A stretch of 64,000 nucleotides of DNA from Homalodisca vitripennis (Eukaryota > Arthropoda > Insecta > Hemiptera > Cicadellidae): NCBI RefSeq assembly GCF_021130785.1, contig NC_060209.1, forward strand, positions 20,173,501-20,237,500, given 5' to 3'. Made by a program: the position numbers and the translations under genes. Of this stretch, positions 22,990 to 36,310 are shown piece after piece; position 1 is the first letter of the stretch; every line of letters begins with the position of its first letter. Under the pieces are notes generated by a model. It saw only the letters and a list, made by a program, of their open reading frames with translations. It was not told the DNA's origin and ran no database searches.

Positions 22990-24010
22990 ACAGTTAGAGT
23001 GCTAAGAACCGAGAGCTCAAACCACAGTCAGCTCCGTGTCTTTGGGAATTCCCAGAATACGAGAGCTCTCAGCATCTAAGAGCTCCTGATGTCTAGTAGC
23101 TACGAGCACCTGGGAGAATTCGAAATATGGGAATCCCCAACAGCTCAGATTTCTCAGCCCCTAAGAGCCCTCAGTCCTTGGGAACTCCCGAAACCTGAGA
23201 GTTTCTGGCTTATTGCAACTTTGTGTCTTTAAGAGCTCGAGGTCCTGAGAGATCTAAGCCAATAAGGGTTTTCGGCCATTGTCACCATCCATCCTCTAGC
23301 AGAAATCAAATCCTCTAACAGCTCCTGGCATTTGGAAGCGCTAGTTTTCCATATAGGTCTCAACCACTGTGAGTTCCTAGCCTGTAACAACTCGCGCCCT
23401 GTGGTATTTTCCTGTCTCTACGAGTTCCAGCCCCGAAAGGCTCTCGACCACTCCGGTTTTGTGCAGCTTCCTGCTTTAGGCGGCTCTAATCTTCTGGCAG
23501 ATACTGGACTAGAGTGTTCTCGTCATTTGGCTGTTATTAGCTTCTGACAATATCCGCTTTCTGGCAGTTCCTGGCCTCTAGGAGGCTCAAATACATCCCC
23601 ACCTTTGCTAAGTCCCGGTATTTCGCGTTTCCTGGACATCGGTAGATGTCGGTCTTCTGGAGATTACGGCCTTCGGCTGCACCCGACCTCTAGCAGCTCT
23701 CAGCCTTTAGCAGATCCTGGCATTTGGCAGGTTCAAACTTCTGGTAGGTATTGGTGTCCGATAGCTCTCGGCCTCAGGGAGATCTCAGATTCCAGACCTC
23801 CCGGTCTCTAGAAGCTCCCAGCCTCTGGGAGCTCTCAGCTTTTCGGACCATTCGGTCTCTGGCAGATCCCAAATTTCTATAGCCCCCAACCTCTGGCAGG
23901 TTCTGGACTCTGGCAGTCCCGCCCTAAGGAAACGCTTGAACTCTCTAGCTTCCAAGCTCTAAAAGCTCCCACTTTGGCAGTCCCCGAATTTCAGCAACCT
24001 CCAGCCTCTG
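22990..24010. repeat. degenerate minisatellite block, left arm
   Basis: About 1 kb made of diverged units of roughly 20-25 bp around GAGCTCTCAGCCTCTGGCAG and GGGAGCTC. The period is irregular and the units are old. The block is the approximate reverse complement of the units in 26045-26860 (CTGCCAGAGGCCGAGAGCTC), so the two blocks form a long imperfect inverted pair around a 2-kb centre. Open frames through it are compositional. Confidence 0.8.
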
Positions 24011-26044
24011 TCAGCTAATTGTGGTTACAATGATACAAGGCCTCCGTCCCCTTGTCCCAAAGGACGTCGATATCCATTCTTGGTTCATATTTATCTTATA
24101 ATACATTCGTGTAAACCCTTTGCCAAAATAAATCCAACCGCATGGCGTATATAATAGTTGTGTAGAAAACATATTGACACTAAGTCTGTGCTCCTTAGAA
24201 CCGATTGGCCCCAAGAACAAATCCGACTTTTCCATTACTTCTGGTGATCTTTCTCAATAACACATTATGTTTGTGGTGTCCATAAAAAGATTTCGATCAA
24301 TATATTTACAGAAATAATATAATTGAAATTGAAATATCGCAGTAGGCCAGAACATGTATTTCATTGCACAGTCAGAGATACAAGTAATTTTGACATGCTC
24401 TCCACAGTTTTCTTCATTAAAAAAAATACAAAAATGTAAGTAAATTCATTCGCCAATAGTTATTTATTGGTTTATTTACTCCCAGACCCAGCTTTGATGG
24501 CAGTCAGCCAAATGGGTGGTCTCCCTGTCAAATGTCAAAAACTCACCGATATTATAAAACACATGTAACGCTAAACAACGTTTTAAACAAGTTCTTATCG
24601 CCTGGAGCGACGGAGTATTCTCGACTGAGACTGGACATCTGTTGATGAAGTGGACACCCGCTTGTGAGAGTAAGTGTTCACAAACCATCCTCACCCAATA
24701 ATATTAACTTCCCAACTAATAATAGTTCCTGACACCCATGAAGGAGTCAAAGAGTCTGGTTACAGGCGGTCAGGGGCGCAGACGTTTCTCTTAACGACTG
24801 TTCGTAAATCAGATATAATTTTATAATATTTACTATCAAAATGAGGATGCTGTACGACGTACCTTTCGGAAGGTGCGAGGTTCTTTCCCTGGTGAAATCT
24901 GTAAAAAGCACCGAATTTCCAGCCCTGATGTGATGATACAGGATGTGATGTGAGGGGGTCATTTCTCACAATGGTTTTTAAACGTGACATCACGTTATGC
25001 AGAATAGTGGTGGTGGACGACGTACTATCGAGGATCACAATTTTCGTGTGCAGTACGATAAATTAAATAGCTGCAGCTTGATTGCCTACTACTACATTTG
25101 GTTTTAGAAACATTTGATACAAACGAACTAAGCTGAGCTATAAAATTACCCTATCTTTAAAAATGAAGCTTTTCCAAGAGTATGTAGGTGAGAAGAAGTA
25201 AACGTATTTTCTGAGCTTCAAATTTTTTTTAAGACTGAGCAGGAGGCGGTTGCTATTGTGGATGAGGCCCAGATTCGCCTTAACAGACCTCTTAATTGGT
25301 AATGTCAACATAGGGGAAACAGAAAATGTAGCAGAGTAGGTAGCTTGCTAAATCGTTCTCTGGTGTTGTATCACTATAGTAGCATTGCATTGCTGATCTT
25401 TCTCAAATGCCACACAGAATTCGCAGATTTGTAGTGTTCAGACGGGCATAACACAGGATCCAACACCGTCAATGTTGTTTCACTTGGCCGAATATGATAG
25501 GAAGTAATGATAGGCCTCTCAGGAACTTGACAGATTTTTATAATAGGAAATTCCAAATATTACTGCCTTAGCTATGTGGGGAACTCTGGACTTGGAATTC
25601 CAGATAGAGATTTATATGCTCTATTTTATGAACAATCGCCTTACAAAAGGACCCCAAGGAAGGTGTAATTTATATGCCGAGCCGACTACCATGAATCATC
25701 TGCTGTTGATCACGTCCTTCAAAGTTTTTACGGAATTCTTGGTAGTCCCATCAGAACCCATGATGCTGTAGGCGACCAAGTGATTGTGATACATGATGGT
25801 TGCACTTTGCAAAGGAGCAATTGTTCTTCCTTGAACATAGTAGCCGTGAATATAGTGAGTTTTTTTTTAATTAAGATGCTCTATAAGTTATGGGAAGGAA
25901 CTCTATGAACGATAAGTGGAGTGCTTGTGTTCCACATGAATGCAAATTCAACACAATCATGAGGTCTTCATGACTCATAAGTGCTAAGCTATAGTAAAAT
26001 CATTTTCAAGTGCACTATCTCGCCTAGTCCCAGCTGGGGTCTGC
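24011..26044. other. central segment between the inverted minisatellite arms
   Basis: Apart from the LINE tail it contains no recognisable gene. A segment at 24.73-25.04 kb is GC-richer (ORFs on the minus strand without motifs). If the flanking arms are terminal repeats of one fold-back element, this would be its loop. Confidence 0.4.
24476..24694 (-). mobile_element. degraded LINE ORF2 tail (copy 3 of 3)
   Basis: The minus frame holds HLLSQAGVHFINR, then CLKRCLALHVFYNIGEFLTF. The latter resembles the FYs..EFl C-terminal phrase of jockey-like ORF2 proteins. It is the best-preserved of the three remnants and still has no catalytic residues. It lies between the two inverted minisatellite blocks. 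Confidence 0.65.
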
Positions 26045-26860
26045 CATAGGGGGGAGGTAATAGAAGCTACGAGCTCCCAAACGCTAGTGGGAGGAGCAGG
26101 AGGTCCCAGAGTTCGGGAACTGCTGGAGGCCGAGAACTGCCAGAGGCGGATTTATCAGATGCCAATACCTGCCAAAATACTGGGGCTGCCGAATGATAGG
26201 TCCAGACAGAGACTGGGATTTTCTATAAGTAGTGAGCTCTCAAAAGCTGATAAATACCAGAGGCTGAGATCTGTAAAAGGCCAGGACCTTCCAAAGACCG
26301 GGAGTCCAAGGGACTGGGGGCTCACAAAAGTCAGGACTGGCAGAGGTGAATAATGTTCAGAGGCTGGAACATGCCAAAAGCCCGGCAGTTCTGAAAGCTG
26401 AGAGCTCACTCCCAAAGGACAGAAACTGGCAAATGTAGGGAGGGGTTACCAGAAGCCTTGAAAGGCCGTGGTTTTCCAAAGGCCGGGAGGTTCTAGAGAC
26501 AGAGCTGCGAGATGCCAGAGGTTTCCGGAGGCCGGAAATTATCACGTAGAGAGAGGTTCTTGAGGTTGTGAAGAGCTAGAAACTGGATCATGCCAGACGC
26601 TGGGAATGCTTAAAGGCTGAGAGCTCTTAAAGACCGGGAACTGATAAAGATACATTGCTACCAGAGGCAGCAACCTGTTAAAGTCCTAGGGTTGTCGAAG
26701 ACCAGAACTTGCCAGGGGCTGAGAAGTTCTAGAGACTGAGAGTTCTCAGAGACCCGGAGGTACCAGAGGCCGAGAAGTAACAGAAACCGAGAGCTCCCAA
26801 CGACAAGGAACTGCCAGAGGTGGAGGGGGGCTGTCAGGGACCAGGTGGTTCAGTGATGCA
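26045..26860. repeat. degenerate minisatellite block, right arm (inverted relative to 23-24 kb)
   Basis: Diverged units around CCAGAGGCCGAGAACTGCC and GAGAGCTCCCAA, reverse complementary in consensus to the left block at 22990-24010. Length is about 0.8 kb. Confidence 0.8.
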
Positions 26861-27589
26861 AGTTTCAATGTACCAGTCTTATGAACTTGCAACGGTAATT
26901 TACATAATTCTTCTGGCTGGTGAGCCAAAAGCTTTTATTATTTATTTCCATTCCTATCTGTATGTATTTTCTTCCACACTCTAGTTAATTATGTATGTAA
27001 GCGTGATTACTGGAATATGTCGAAACGATGTAACTTTCCTCGATTAAAGTTTAAATATATAAAATACAAATATAAAACGTTCCTTTACGTCTTTTACGAT
27101 ACGTATTTTCACGTCACAAAACACTGTACAGTCATTATTAATCCGTGAAAGGGAGATTTTGACATTATATTTAGGTATCAACCGTAAAAATTATGAAACT
27201 TTAAACCTGTAGCGATACATGAACTACTTCATTTAGCTTCTGTACATCACTTTTAGTAGATTTCTCTTCTTATGAAATGCAAAGCATACCTTGGCGCTCA
27301 AATCAATGTAAAACCACCTTCATTTAATACTCTTATCGACCGCTAGCAAATACATGACTCTGAGCATTTTAGGGAAAGTAAAATTATAAACACAAGTAAC
27401 AGCATTCACCTCCTGCTTGACTTCGACAGGTGATGTTTACTTAACAAGAGCAAACAATGAAACTCAGAATCGATCTCCGAGCCTTCTTTATCCCGACACA
27501 TCCGTGATCCGTGAGGCGTGATCCTTTAAGAACCGATTAAAACGGATGACATCTGCTTGAAAGGCTGACATGTAAGACAATAGTAATTG
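26861..27589. other. AT-rich intergenic DNA, nothing recognised
   Basis: No coding or repeat signal. Confidence 0.6.
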
Positions 27590-28140
27590 AATATTTAATA
27601 GGGAGCTTAAACACACAACGGGACCGCCGCATTCCCACACGCGGGCGCACGCTCACACGCCATTCAACAGGCCGTGATTTATCGGACGTTAAGAAAGGTT
27701 GCATTCTTTAGCTAATAAAAAAATGAATATTTTATTGTTTTAACGAGGCGGGGCTTGGAGCTGTGTGTGGCTGTGAGGTGGCCGGTGCCCGCCGCTGCTC
27801 GCTCGCTCCGCTCGCTACTCGCGGTGGGGGGCGCCCGGCGGTGTTTGTTTTTTTGACGCTGGGTGGTCCTTGATAAGAAGAGCGACCTAAGTGCCGGCCG
27901 CACTACAGTTGTTATCTCACCTTCTTTCGCAATTTGAACAAAGCCCTCCAAATTGCGTCTGCTTAATCACCCCGCTGGCCCCTCCCCCAGTTAGGACCTC
28001 CCCCTCACGACTCCATGGTCTCATTACCCCGAACTGCCCGACGTCGCCCCACCGTTCCCATGGTCAGTTTCCTGTCCACACTCGACACCGACACACGTTT
28101 CGGTTGCTATGGAAACCACTACTACTGCTATGTTGTATTT
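27590..28140. promoter_or_regulatory. GC/CpG-rich island, candidate regulatory element
   Basis: This island has many CpGs (GGGACCGCCGCATTC, CACGCGGGCGCACGCTC, GCTCGCTCGCTCCGCTCGCT, GGGCGCCCGGCGG) in otherwise AT-rich DNA. It also carries TGATTTATCGG and CTTGATAAG motifs that could bind homeodomain or GATA factors. It may be a distal dpp enhancer or a promoter of an unseen transcript. No exon is recognisable. Confidence 0.3.
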
Positions 28141-28985
28141 GAATAACCTTTGCAATTGTCTCTGTTGCTCATAAGCTAAATAGTATTTACCTAAGGTAAT
28201 ACTCATTGAGTCTTAACTCTAATTCAAAGCTGTAGAATTGTTGCATTGTGATGGTTCTAATATCCTTGGTACATCACGTCTCCTTTTTACTTTGCACTAC
28301 ACTCTAGAGCTTACAATTTATTCGTGGTATTGTATATACAATATTACAATATTATGTATCTTTCAAAAAAATCTTAAATATCTAGTAAAATCGTCAGAGA
28401 ACAATATATGGAATTAGTAATCTAATAATGTGCCATGAAGTAAGTGTTATTGAAAAACGTGACTATAATGCTTTTTGTAATTGAAGAATAGTCAATTTAG
28501 CGTTCTTATCATTGTTGTTCATTCATTCATCTATTATTAGCACAAATCCTTAAAATAAAAATAATAACAACAAGGTTTATCATTAATGATCTATTGGAGC
28601 TAAGGAGCTGAGTTTTATTGATTAAATGTGTGTCTTGATTAAAAAGTGTTTAGCATAAATTTAATACAGAAGTAAAATTTTAAATATATAAACATTATTA
28701 ATAATGTAATAAAACAAGAAAACTTTCAATACTTTCAGTATTAATAAATAACTGAAACGATTAAGCAGAAATGAAAGACGTACACCAAGTAAAAAAATAA
28801 CTGCCCATAAAATTATATGAACTAACACAGAATGTATGTTTTCAACGGGTTTACACTACAATAAGAACACAACAGCCAAACAAGATGTGTGATAATATTA
28901 TTTGTACAACTATAGCAAAACAGGTTTGAAAACAAATAAACGTATAATTATACAAAAATCAAAGAATTATCTATTTTATTAAGCA
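28141..28985. other. AT-rich intergenic DNA, nothing recognised
   Basis: Low-complexity AT-rich sequence without ORFs. Confidence 0.65.
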
Positions 28986-28989
28986 GTCT

Positions 28990-29990
28990 CACTGCTGTAT
29001 ATTTTGAAACATTATAGTACTGGTGTGTATTGTATTGGTGAGATTATTTATTTTTGTGAATAAGGGCAGTATTTTATAATATGGATATTAGTGTGTCAAT
29101 ATTCTCCTCCAGCGAGAGGAAATATTACATGTCGAGAGAAAACAATTATCATGTAAGAAATGTAGTTGATGGTGTGTGCTGTATTGGGAGATTATGTATT
29201 TTTGTGAATGAGTGAAATATTTTAACATAGATATTAATTTGTCAATATTAACCTAGGAAAGAATCATCATGTAAAAATGTAGTTGATGGTGTGTACTGTA
29301 TTGGGAGATTATGTATTTTCGTGAATGAGTGCAATATTTTAACATAGATATTAATTTGTCAATATTAACCTAGGAAAGAATCATCATGTAAAAATGTAGC
29401 TGATGGTGTGTACTCCTCTAGTAAGTCGACCTTATCATGTAGGAATGCAGTTACTGGTGTGTACTGATTGGGAGATCATGTATTGGGAGATTATTTATTT
29501 TCGTGAATGAGTGAAATATTTTAATATGGATATTCATTTGTCAATATTACTCCTCTAGCAAGTCGACCTTATCATGTAGGAATACAGTTACTGGTGTGTA
29601 CTGATTGGGAGATCATGTATTTTCGTGAATGAGTAAAATATTTTAATATAGACATTAATTTGTCAATATTACTCCTCTAGTAAGTCGACCTTATCATGTA
29701 GGAATGCAGTTACTGGTGTGTACTGATTGGGAGATCATGTATTTTCGTGAATGAGTGAAATATTTTAATATAGACATTAATTTGTCAATATTACTCCTCT
29801 AGTAAGTCGACCTTATCATGTAGGAATGCAGTTACTGGTGTATACTGATTGGGAGATCATGTATTTTCGTGAATGAGTGAAATATTTTAATATAGACATT
29901 AATTTGTCAATATTACTCCTCTAGTAAGTCGACCTTATCATGTAGGAATGCAGTTACTGTTGTATACTGATTGGGAGATTATGTATTAAA
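28990..29990. repeat. tandem array, 116-122-bp units
   Basis: The unit GGTGTGTACTG...TGGGAGAT..ATGTATTTTCGTGAATGAGTG...GTCAATATTA repeats about eight times. The proximal copies are about 117 bp and carry CCTAGGAAAGAATCATCATG. From 29.4 kb the unit is 122 bp and carries CTCCTCTAGTAAGTCGACC (AGTTACTG at 29586, 29708, 29830 and 29952). The array is thus two subfamilies side by side, the distal one younger and more uniform. Confidence 0.93.
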
Positions 29991-31503
29991 ATTTAAATAA
30001 AATAAAGTCTATGTTCTTTTTTATGGGATTGAACCACCTAACCTATTCTATTTACATGTATTGTCAAGAAATTATATGTTTTATGTGTGCCTTTCTTATA
30101 TGTATTCTTATATGCCTTCCGTGACTAAAGATAATTTAATTTAAAAAGAAACCGGTACCGCAACACAAAACGAGAATCGGTTAGGTGATCAATTATAAAT
30201 ATATTAATAAAACAACCCAGACTGTTTCACAGTGACAATTATTATGCATCACGTCGCGTCTTTTGAACCTAAGAAAATGATGGCGCACTCACAGGTTTAC
30301 CAACTCTTCTAGCACTAAATAAATTAAAGTATTACAATTTTGATGTTTTAGATGAAGTGCCATTGTTAACATTAATTTTGAAATAAACTAAGCGATCGAA
30401 GGTGTGTAGTATCGTGTAGTTCTGTAGTTCTCTATACGTTTACAGTTACGGGTAAAGTCGTGCAGACAACGCATAGATGTGGTTCACACACATCACAGCT
30501 GAGTGTTGTGTTTAACCATCTAACCAGTTAAAGCTACAAGTTTCCTTCAATGGATCAATCTTTTTATTTAGAAACGATGTAAAAATAACTGTGAAAAGAA
30601 CCAAAGCCTAAACACAGAACCAATCTTGACACTATTAGGATGAATCTGACGTTTAAAAGAAATTCATAAGATTATTTAATAAGTCTGTTTTACCAAACCT
30701 ATTAAAAATACCTGCTATACAATACGAAATCTATAAAAAAGACTTATTGACTGACTGGCTACTAGAGTAGATTTAGATCCTAGTTTATGACACTTCCGGA
30801 CTCTCGACCATCCCTAATCCCTGAGCATCCACTACCTTTGGAGCAACCTAACTTCGAGAAGCTATGGCCTTTAATACCACACACTTGAGTTCCTTGAAGG
30901 CTTTGATCACAGGCTTCTTAAAAGCCTTTATCTTATAGATCCAATAGAGTCAGGAATTGAAATGAGTTTTCTTTTCAAATTCGTTAAAAGTACAATTTGC
31001 AGCATCTTCTGAAACTTTCATATTTGATTTGAAACTTCGATGAATTGATTACTTTTCAGTTAAGCCAGAATATTATGTATTTTACTCACTAAGATATTTG
31101 TTATATATACACCAGTCTATTTGAACCACTTTAGTTGATTCTGCATAACAATAAAGTTTCGAAAATTTAAATACAAGGCAGAGGTAACAATTTTAGTTTT
31201 AGAAACTTTTTTGAAAACTGTAAATGTTAATTTCCACATTGTTTTGGTGCAGGTTTGTTTTACTTTCAAGCGTTGGGAGAGGTGCCCTAAAACCATGACG
31301 TATCTCATATGCAGAAAAATGTACTAATCGTATACAAACCACATTGGAGAAATTATTGCCAGCAAGGGAATCGATATTGTATTAAAAAAAGAATTAATTA
31401 TAGCTTACTTTAGTTTATTTTGAAACTCTTGGTTTGTAAAGAGGTTTCCTTTATATAATGAATGAGAATAGTATTTTGCTTATATATAAATAAATATATG
31501 TAA

Positions 31504-31568
<65 letters not shown>

Positions 31569-32238
31569 TTTTAAAAACTTTAATTGGGATTTTGTCCTTG
31601 ACGACACATTTTTTATTACTTAGTAACGTCATATCGTTTAAAATTTTCTTAAGCGTGAGATTGAACAAATATTCAATTTTTGATTAGTCATTAGTTGAAT
31701 TGAGCAAAGAACTATTTATATAAAAAAGAATTTAATTTATTATCTACTCTCTCCATGTGCTGTGTAATATCCTTTTCCAATGCTCTAATAACGGCTCTCT
31801 TACAGATTTTTCGATCTATAAAAAGCTACACAGCTCTCGGTTTATTATCCACATGATGATGTATAGATGTTATCCACGCTAACAGTTTGTGATGTGCAGT
31901 AAAATGCGGTTAACCCTTTTCATGTTTTTGAAACATAATCGTCGCTTTCAGGTATGTACATTTGTAAGAGCCAATAATGTTTAGAATTAATAGTAAGTAT
32001 ATTTGACAACTACTGATAGTGATAACACTAACTTCATGCCTATTAGCGAATTATGCCAGCTAGTATTTGACACCTAGAAATTTTGAAAATATCCCAACGC
32101 TTTTAGAGTCACAAAACTAACATATGTTTCATTTATTCTCAGAAAAACGACTAAAAATTGGGAGGAAATATTTGGATGATATTTCCTCTGTTACTTTCAC
32201 TCACTAAAGTCAGTCTCAAATTAGGAAATTTTCACAAA
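29991..32238. other. AT-rich intergenic DNA
   Basis: No gene recognised; it contains the TA microsatellite at 31506-31566. Confidence 0.6.
31506..31566. repeat. (TA)n microsatellite
   Basis: About 30 TA units in a row. Confidence 0.95.
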
Positions 32239-32250
32239 ATCTCCGTTTTC

Positions 32251-32604
32251 TTTGTTTGAAGGTTATTTTTGACGATGGAAGGATTGTGAAGGAAACAGGA
32301 TTTTTCCCGGACATTTGCCACCGTTCAGTGAAACAAGAAATCAGTAACACTACGTTCCGAGATCTATAATCTGATCTCTTCTTCAGGTAATAACTAACCT
32401 AATACATGATTACAAACTAGGTTAACAAATATAAACAAATCATACCAAAGCGTTATGGCACGCCTAGTCAGGAATCACAACCACCATGTTGTTTGTCAAC
32501 TTCACTAACTCTAAAACATGCACTTAATAAAAAACTATACACAGCACTAATCATTAAAACTTAACTACAGAGTACAGGTCACAATACGCCTGCATTCGTC
32601 TACC
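32251..32604 (-). mobile_element. fold-back/Penelope-like element with 12-bp target duplication (copy 2)
   Basis: The element begins TTTGTTTGAAGG..TTTTTGACGATGGAAGG and carries the family body. It is flanked by ATCTCCGTTTTC on both sides (32239-32250 and 32605-32616), a 12-bp target duplication. The minus strand holds the hairpin CCTGAAGAAGAGATC...GATCTCGGAACG at 32353-32387. Unlike the 36.7-kb copy it has a family terminus at only one end and stops inside the body at the other. That asymmetry with a long target duplication suggests truncated target-primed reverse transcription, as in Penelope-like or LINE elements. Confidence 0.75.
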
Positions 32605-32616
32605 ATCTCCGTTTTC

Positions 32617-34263
32617 ATAAGAAAAATGCACAATTGGCCACAGGTGTATCTATAAATATTGTAACCCTCAGTGTATCACTGAAGTATTTTACAATCTATT
32701 CATCCAAAATTTATGCCTCCTACATACTAATACATTTTCATTGTTAGTACCGTTATTTTTATTTGTAAATACATCAATTCCATGACTAATTCATTTCATT
32801 TCTTCATCGTAGTGATCTATCTACTTACGGGACTAAAGATTAAAATATAAAGCCCTATTTGACAGATAGAGTGTACATCCGAAATTTGTTCACCAAGGGA
32901 AAACCCACGAGGGCTGCGGGAACATAATGCGGAATTCCCAGGTGACAAACGCATCAACACCTGAGAACTAAACCATCACACCCGGTTTGAAGACATTATT
33001 TAGTTAAAACTCACCGCTGTCAGGTTATGTCATATACCATCTTCCTTCTTTTAAAAACATCCGGAGACTCCAATTAATATTTCATATGATGCTTTGGATC
33101 CATTAAAATATTTTGTAATTGACTTTGGCTATGAACTATAACCAAAATGATTACCGACGGTATTATACGTAAACTATTAATGTTTTTAATAATTAGGTGG
33201 ATGTAACATAATTGTGGCGCAACGCTTAACTGAGAATATTAGATTAGAGAAGTTGATCGTAGACCGACCGAGTCAGGTAGCAATGTTTGGCGAGTTAATC
33301 TTTACCTGGTTTTAAGGGTAACGGACCATATAAATTCTTGAACTTTTAACTGAGTAAACCGTTAGGTTCCAGGAAGGTTTATAAATACCTTAGCACTTTG
33401 TAAAGACCTTGACAATTTTAACGAGCTTGTATACCCAATTAGTTTAGTTCCATCCAATTAAGGGCCTCCTCATCTAAACTAGCACCTATGAAACATACTG
33501 TGATTAGTTTAACTTCTTAGCTCTTATTTTCCCTTAATTGGGGTGATCTATGAAATCATTTACATAGCGTTCAAATACTAATCTATTCTTCTCTTATTTC
33601 TAAACGTATCTGTTTTTATTTAGTGAACAATGAGGATCGAGAATGCTTATTCTAATTATTATGAACAGATTTTCATGGAGTAATAATCTGTTGTTTTAAA
33701 CTGTTATAATATAACAGTTAATATATAATATAATATTTTCTATCTTCTATTTAGTGACTCTGTCCAGACTGATTATTTCCTGCAGAAACACTGACCCGTG
33801 AGATCATGCTTAAGGTGGTGAATAAAAAAAACCATTTTAATGACAGTTATTCAAGATACCTGCTCTGAAGAAGGGAAAAATAAAGAAAAGGTTTTGGTCA
33901 TTCCATGAAAATTGTGGTGATGGGGTGAGTTTATTAAGGGCACACTGAAATAAAAACTACTTAAAATGGCTGTAGATATGATTAGGATTTTTCATACAAT
34001 GTATAAGTAAGAATACTGAAGTGAATGAATTGTGTTTTATATAAAAAAATAATTTTTTCAAGCCATATTTCATTTATAATATGGCATAGTGTACATTACC
34101 ACAAAATTTGTCTATAATCTGGTTACAGAATAGCCCAAAATTACTACTATGAATGCGTATAATTTTTAATTTTTTAACATTAACTTTTAGGACAAATATT
34201 TTAAGGGGATGTTACTTTGCATAAAAAACATTAATATAACTAGAGATTGATTGCACCACAGAC
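32617..34263. other. AT-rich intergenic DNA, nothing recognised
   Basis: A slightly GC-richer piece at 32.88-33.0 kb shows no coding frame. No repeats stand out. Confidence 0.55.
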
Positions 34264-34460
34264 AAGGTTAAAACGTTATATTGTTGCCAAGGTTAAGTCG
34301 TTATATTGTTGCCAAAGTTAAGACGTTATATTGTTGCCAAGGTTAAGACGTTATATTGTTGTCAAAGGTTAATGCGTTATATTGTTGTCAAGTTTAATGC
34401 GTTATATTGTTGCCAAGGCTAAAACGTTGTATTGTTACCAATGTTAAGACGTTATATTAG
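34264..34460. repeat. 25-26-bp minisatellite, about 7-8 copies
   Basis: The unit ACGTTATATTGTTGCCAAGG plus TTAAG repeats with 25-26-bp spacing and mild divergence. Confidence 0.92.
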
Positions 34461-35189
34461 TAGTTGTCTGATTCACAAAACTATATAGAATCTCGTAGTG
34501 ACCTTTGCTATACTTTTAGTCCTTGTAAAGGAAGTCGACATGTTACTATTTTAACTCGAGTCCAATCCAATAAATCATGGATTTTTTAAACGACTTATTC
34601 TCCTTTGATCCGGTACTCTTGTGTCTGGATCGACCGTCTTCCCACGTGGACCTGGGACTACCATTTATTTCTGCCAGGTTCTGGGACTGGGAATTCTGAG
34701 TCTGGTCAGCCGCTTCTCAAGTCCGGCGGGTTTACGTTTTAGTACCAAACGTTTTGTTTGTGCATTTTGAAATTCTATTATTAAGGAAACCCCAAGTTAA
34801 ACTAATGAAACGCATTCAACTACAAATTTCAGGTGTAAATATACATAGAGATTAAAATACATAGTTATGGCCGGTCGTGTAATGGTAATTTAAAATTTGC
34901 TTCAAACATTTTGAATAAATACCAAATGTTCGTAAATATAAAATGCCCCTTCTCCCTCAGTTGGAAGAGGTTTAGATTTTACATGTGGCCGTTATCTCTA
35001 AATGTCAACCTGAAGACGCATTATTAGTTTAGATATTTAATTAGTACAACACTTTTTGCATGAAGATAAAATTTCTATTGGATTTCTATACAGCCAACAT
35101 CGAGTTCAATGATGCATGTCACTGTATGGTAGTCGGCTGAGCGGTAGCAAATAGTTCTACATTGGTCTTTTGCGTACCCACGATGTAAC
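34461..35189. other. non-coding DNA, nothing recognised
   Basis: 34.58-34.75 kb is GC-richer but has no ORF or motif I recognise. Confidence 0.5.
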
Positions 35190-36310
35190 AAGAAGATCTC
35201 AGAATAATAAATCTGTAAACAAACTGAATAAAACTATATGACACTTTACCATGAGTAACTTGCAACAGAAAGATGTCATGTGGACTTGAAATTTCGGATG
35301 AAACTAAATTTCTACCTAGACAAGAATGAGTTCTGTGATATTGCATGTCCATCCACGGAATTTGGCTGAGCGTCTCACAATAATAAATCTGTAAACAAAC
35401 TGAATAAAACTATATGACACTTTAACATGAGTTAACTTGCAAAAGAAAGATGTCATGTGGACTTGAAATTTCGGATGAACTAAATTTCTACCTAGACAAG
35501 AATGAGTTCTGTGATATTGCATGTCCCATCCACGGAATTTGGCTGAGCGTCTCACAATAATAAATCTGTAAACAAACTGAATAAAACTATATGACACTTT
35601 AACATGAGTTACTTGCAAAAGAAAGATTTCATGTGGACTTTGAAATTTCGGATGAACTAAATTTCTACCTAGACAAGAATGAGTTCTGTGATATTGCATG
35701 TCCATCCACGGAATTTGGCTGAGGGTCTCACAATAATAAATCTGTAAACAAACTTGCAACTATATGACACTTTAACATGAGTTACTTGCAAAAGAAAGAT
35801 TTCATGTGGACTTTAAATTTCGGATGAAACTAAATTTCTACCTAGACAAGAATGAGTTCTGTGATATCGCATGTCCATCCACGGAATTTGGCTGAGCGTC
35901 TCACAATAATAAATCTGTAAACTTGCAACAGAAAGATGTCATGTGGACTTGAAATTTCGGATGAAACTAAATTTTTTACCTAGACAAGAATGAGTTCTGT
36001 GATATTGCATGTACATCCTTGGAATTTGGCTGAGCGTCTCACAATAATAAATCTGTAAACTTGCAACAGAAAGATGTCATGTGGACTTGAAATTTCGGAT
36101 GAAACTAAATTTTTACCTAGACAAGAATGAGTTCTGTGATATTGCATGTCCATCCACGGAATTTGGCTGAGCGTCTCACAATAATAAATCTGTAAACTTG
36201 CAACAGAAAGATGTCATGTGGACTTGAAATTTTCGGATGAAACTAAAACCTAGACAAGAATGAGTTCTGTGATATTGCATGTACATCCTTGGAATTTGGC
36301 TTAGCGTCAT
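35190..36310. repeat. tandem array of 176-bp units passing into 138-bp deletion variants
   Basis: AATAATAAATCTGTAAAC recurs at 35203, 35379, 35556, 35732, 35905, 36043 and 36180. Spacings are 176, 177, 176, 173, 138 and 137. The last units lack the roughly 38-bp AACTGAATAAAACTATATGA segment, so the deleted form was itself amplified. Minus-strand open frames through the array shift between units and are not coding. Confidence 0.95.

Noticed and set aside
31410..31668. ORFs rich in Tyr and Ile
   Set aside because: They are translations of the (TA)n microsatellite.
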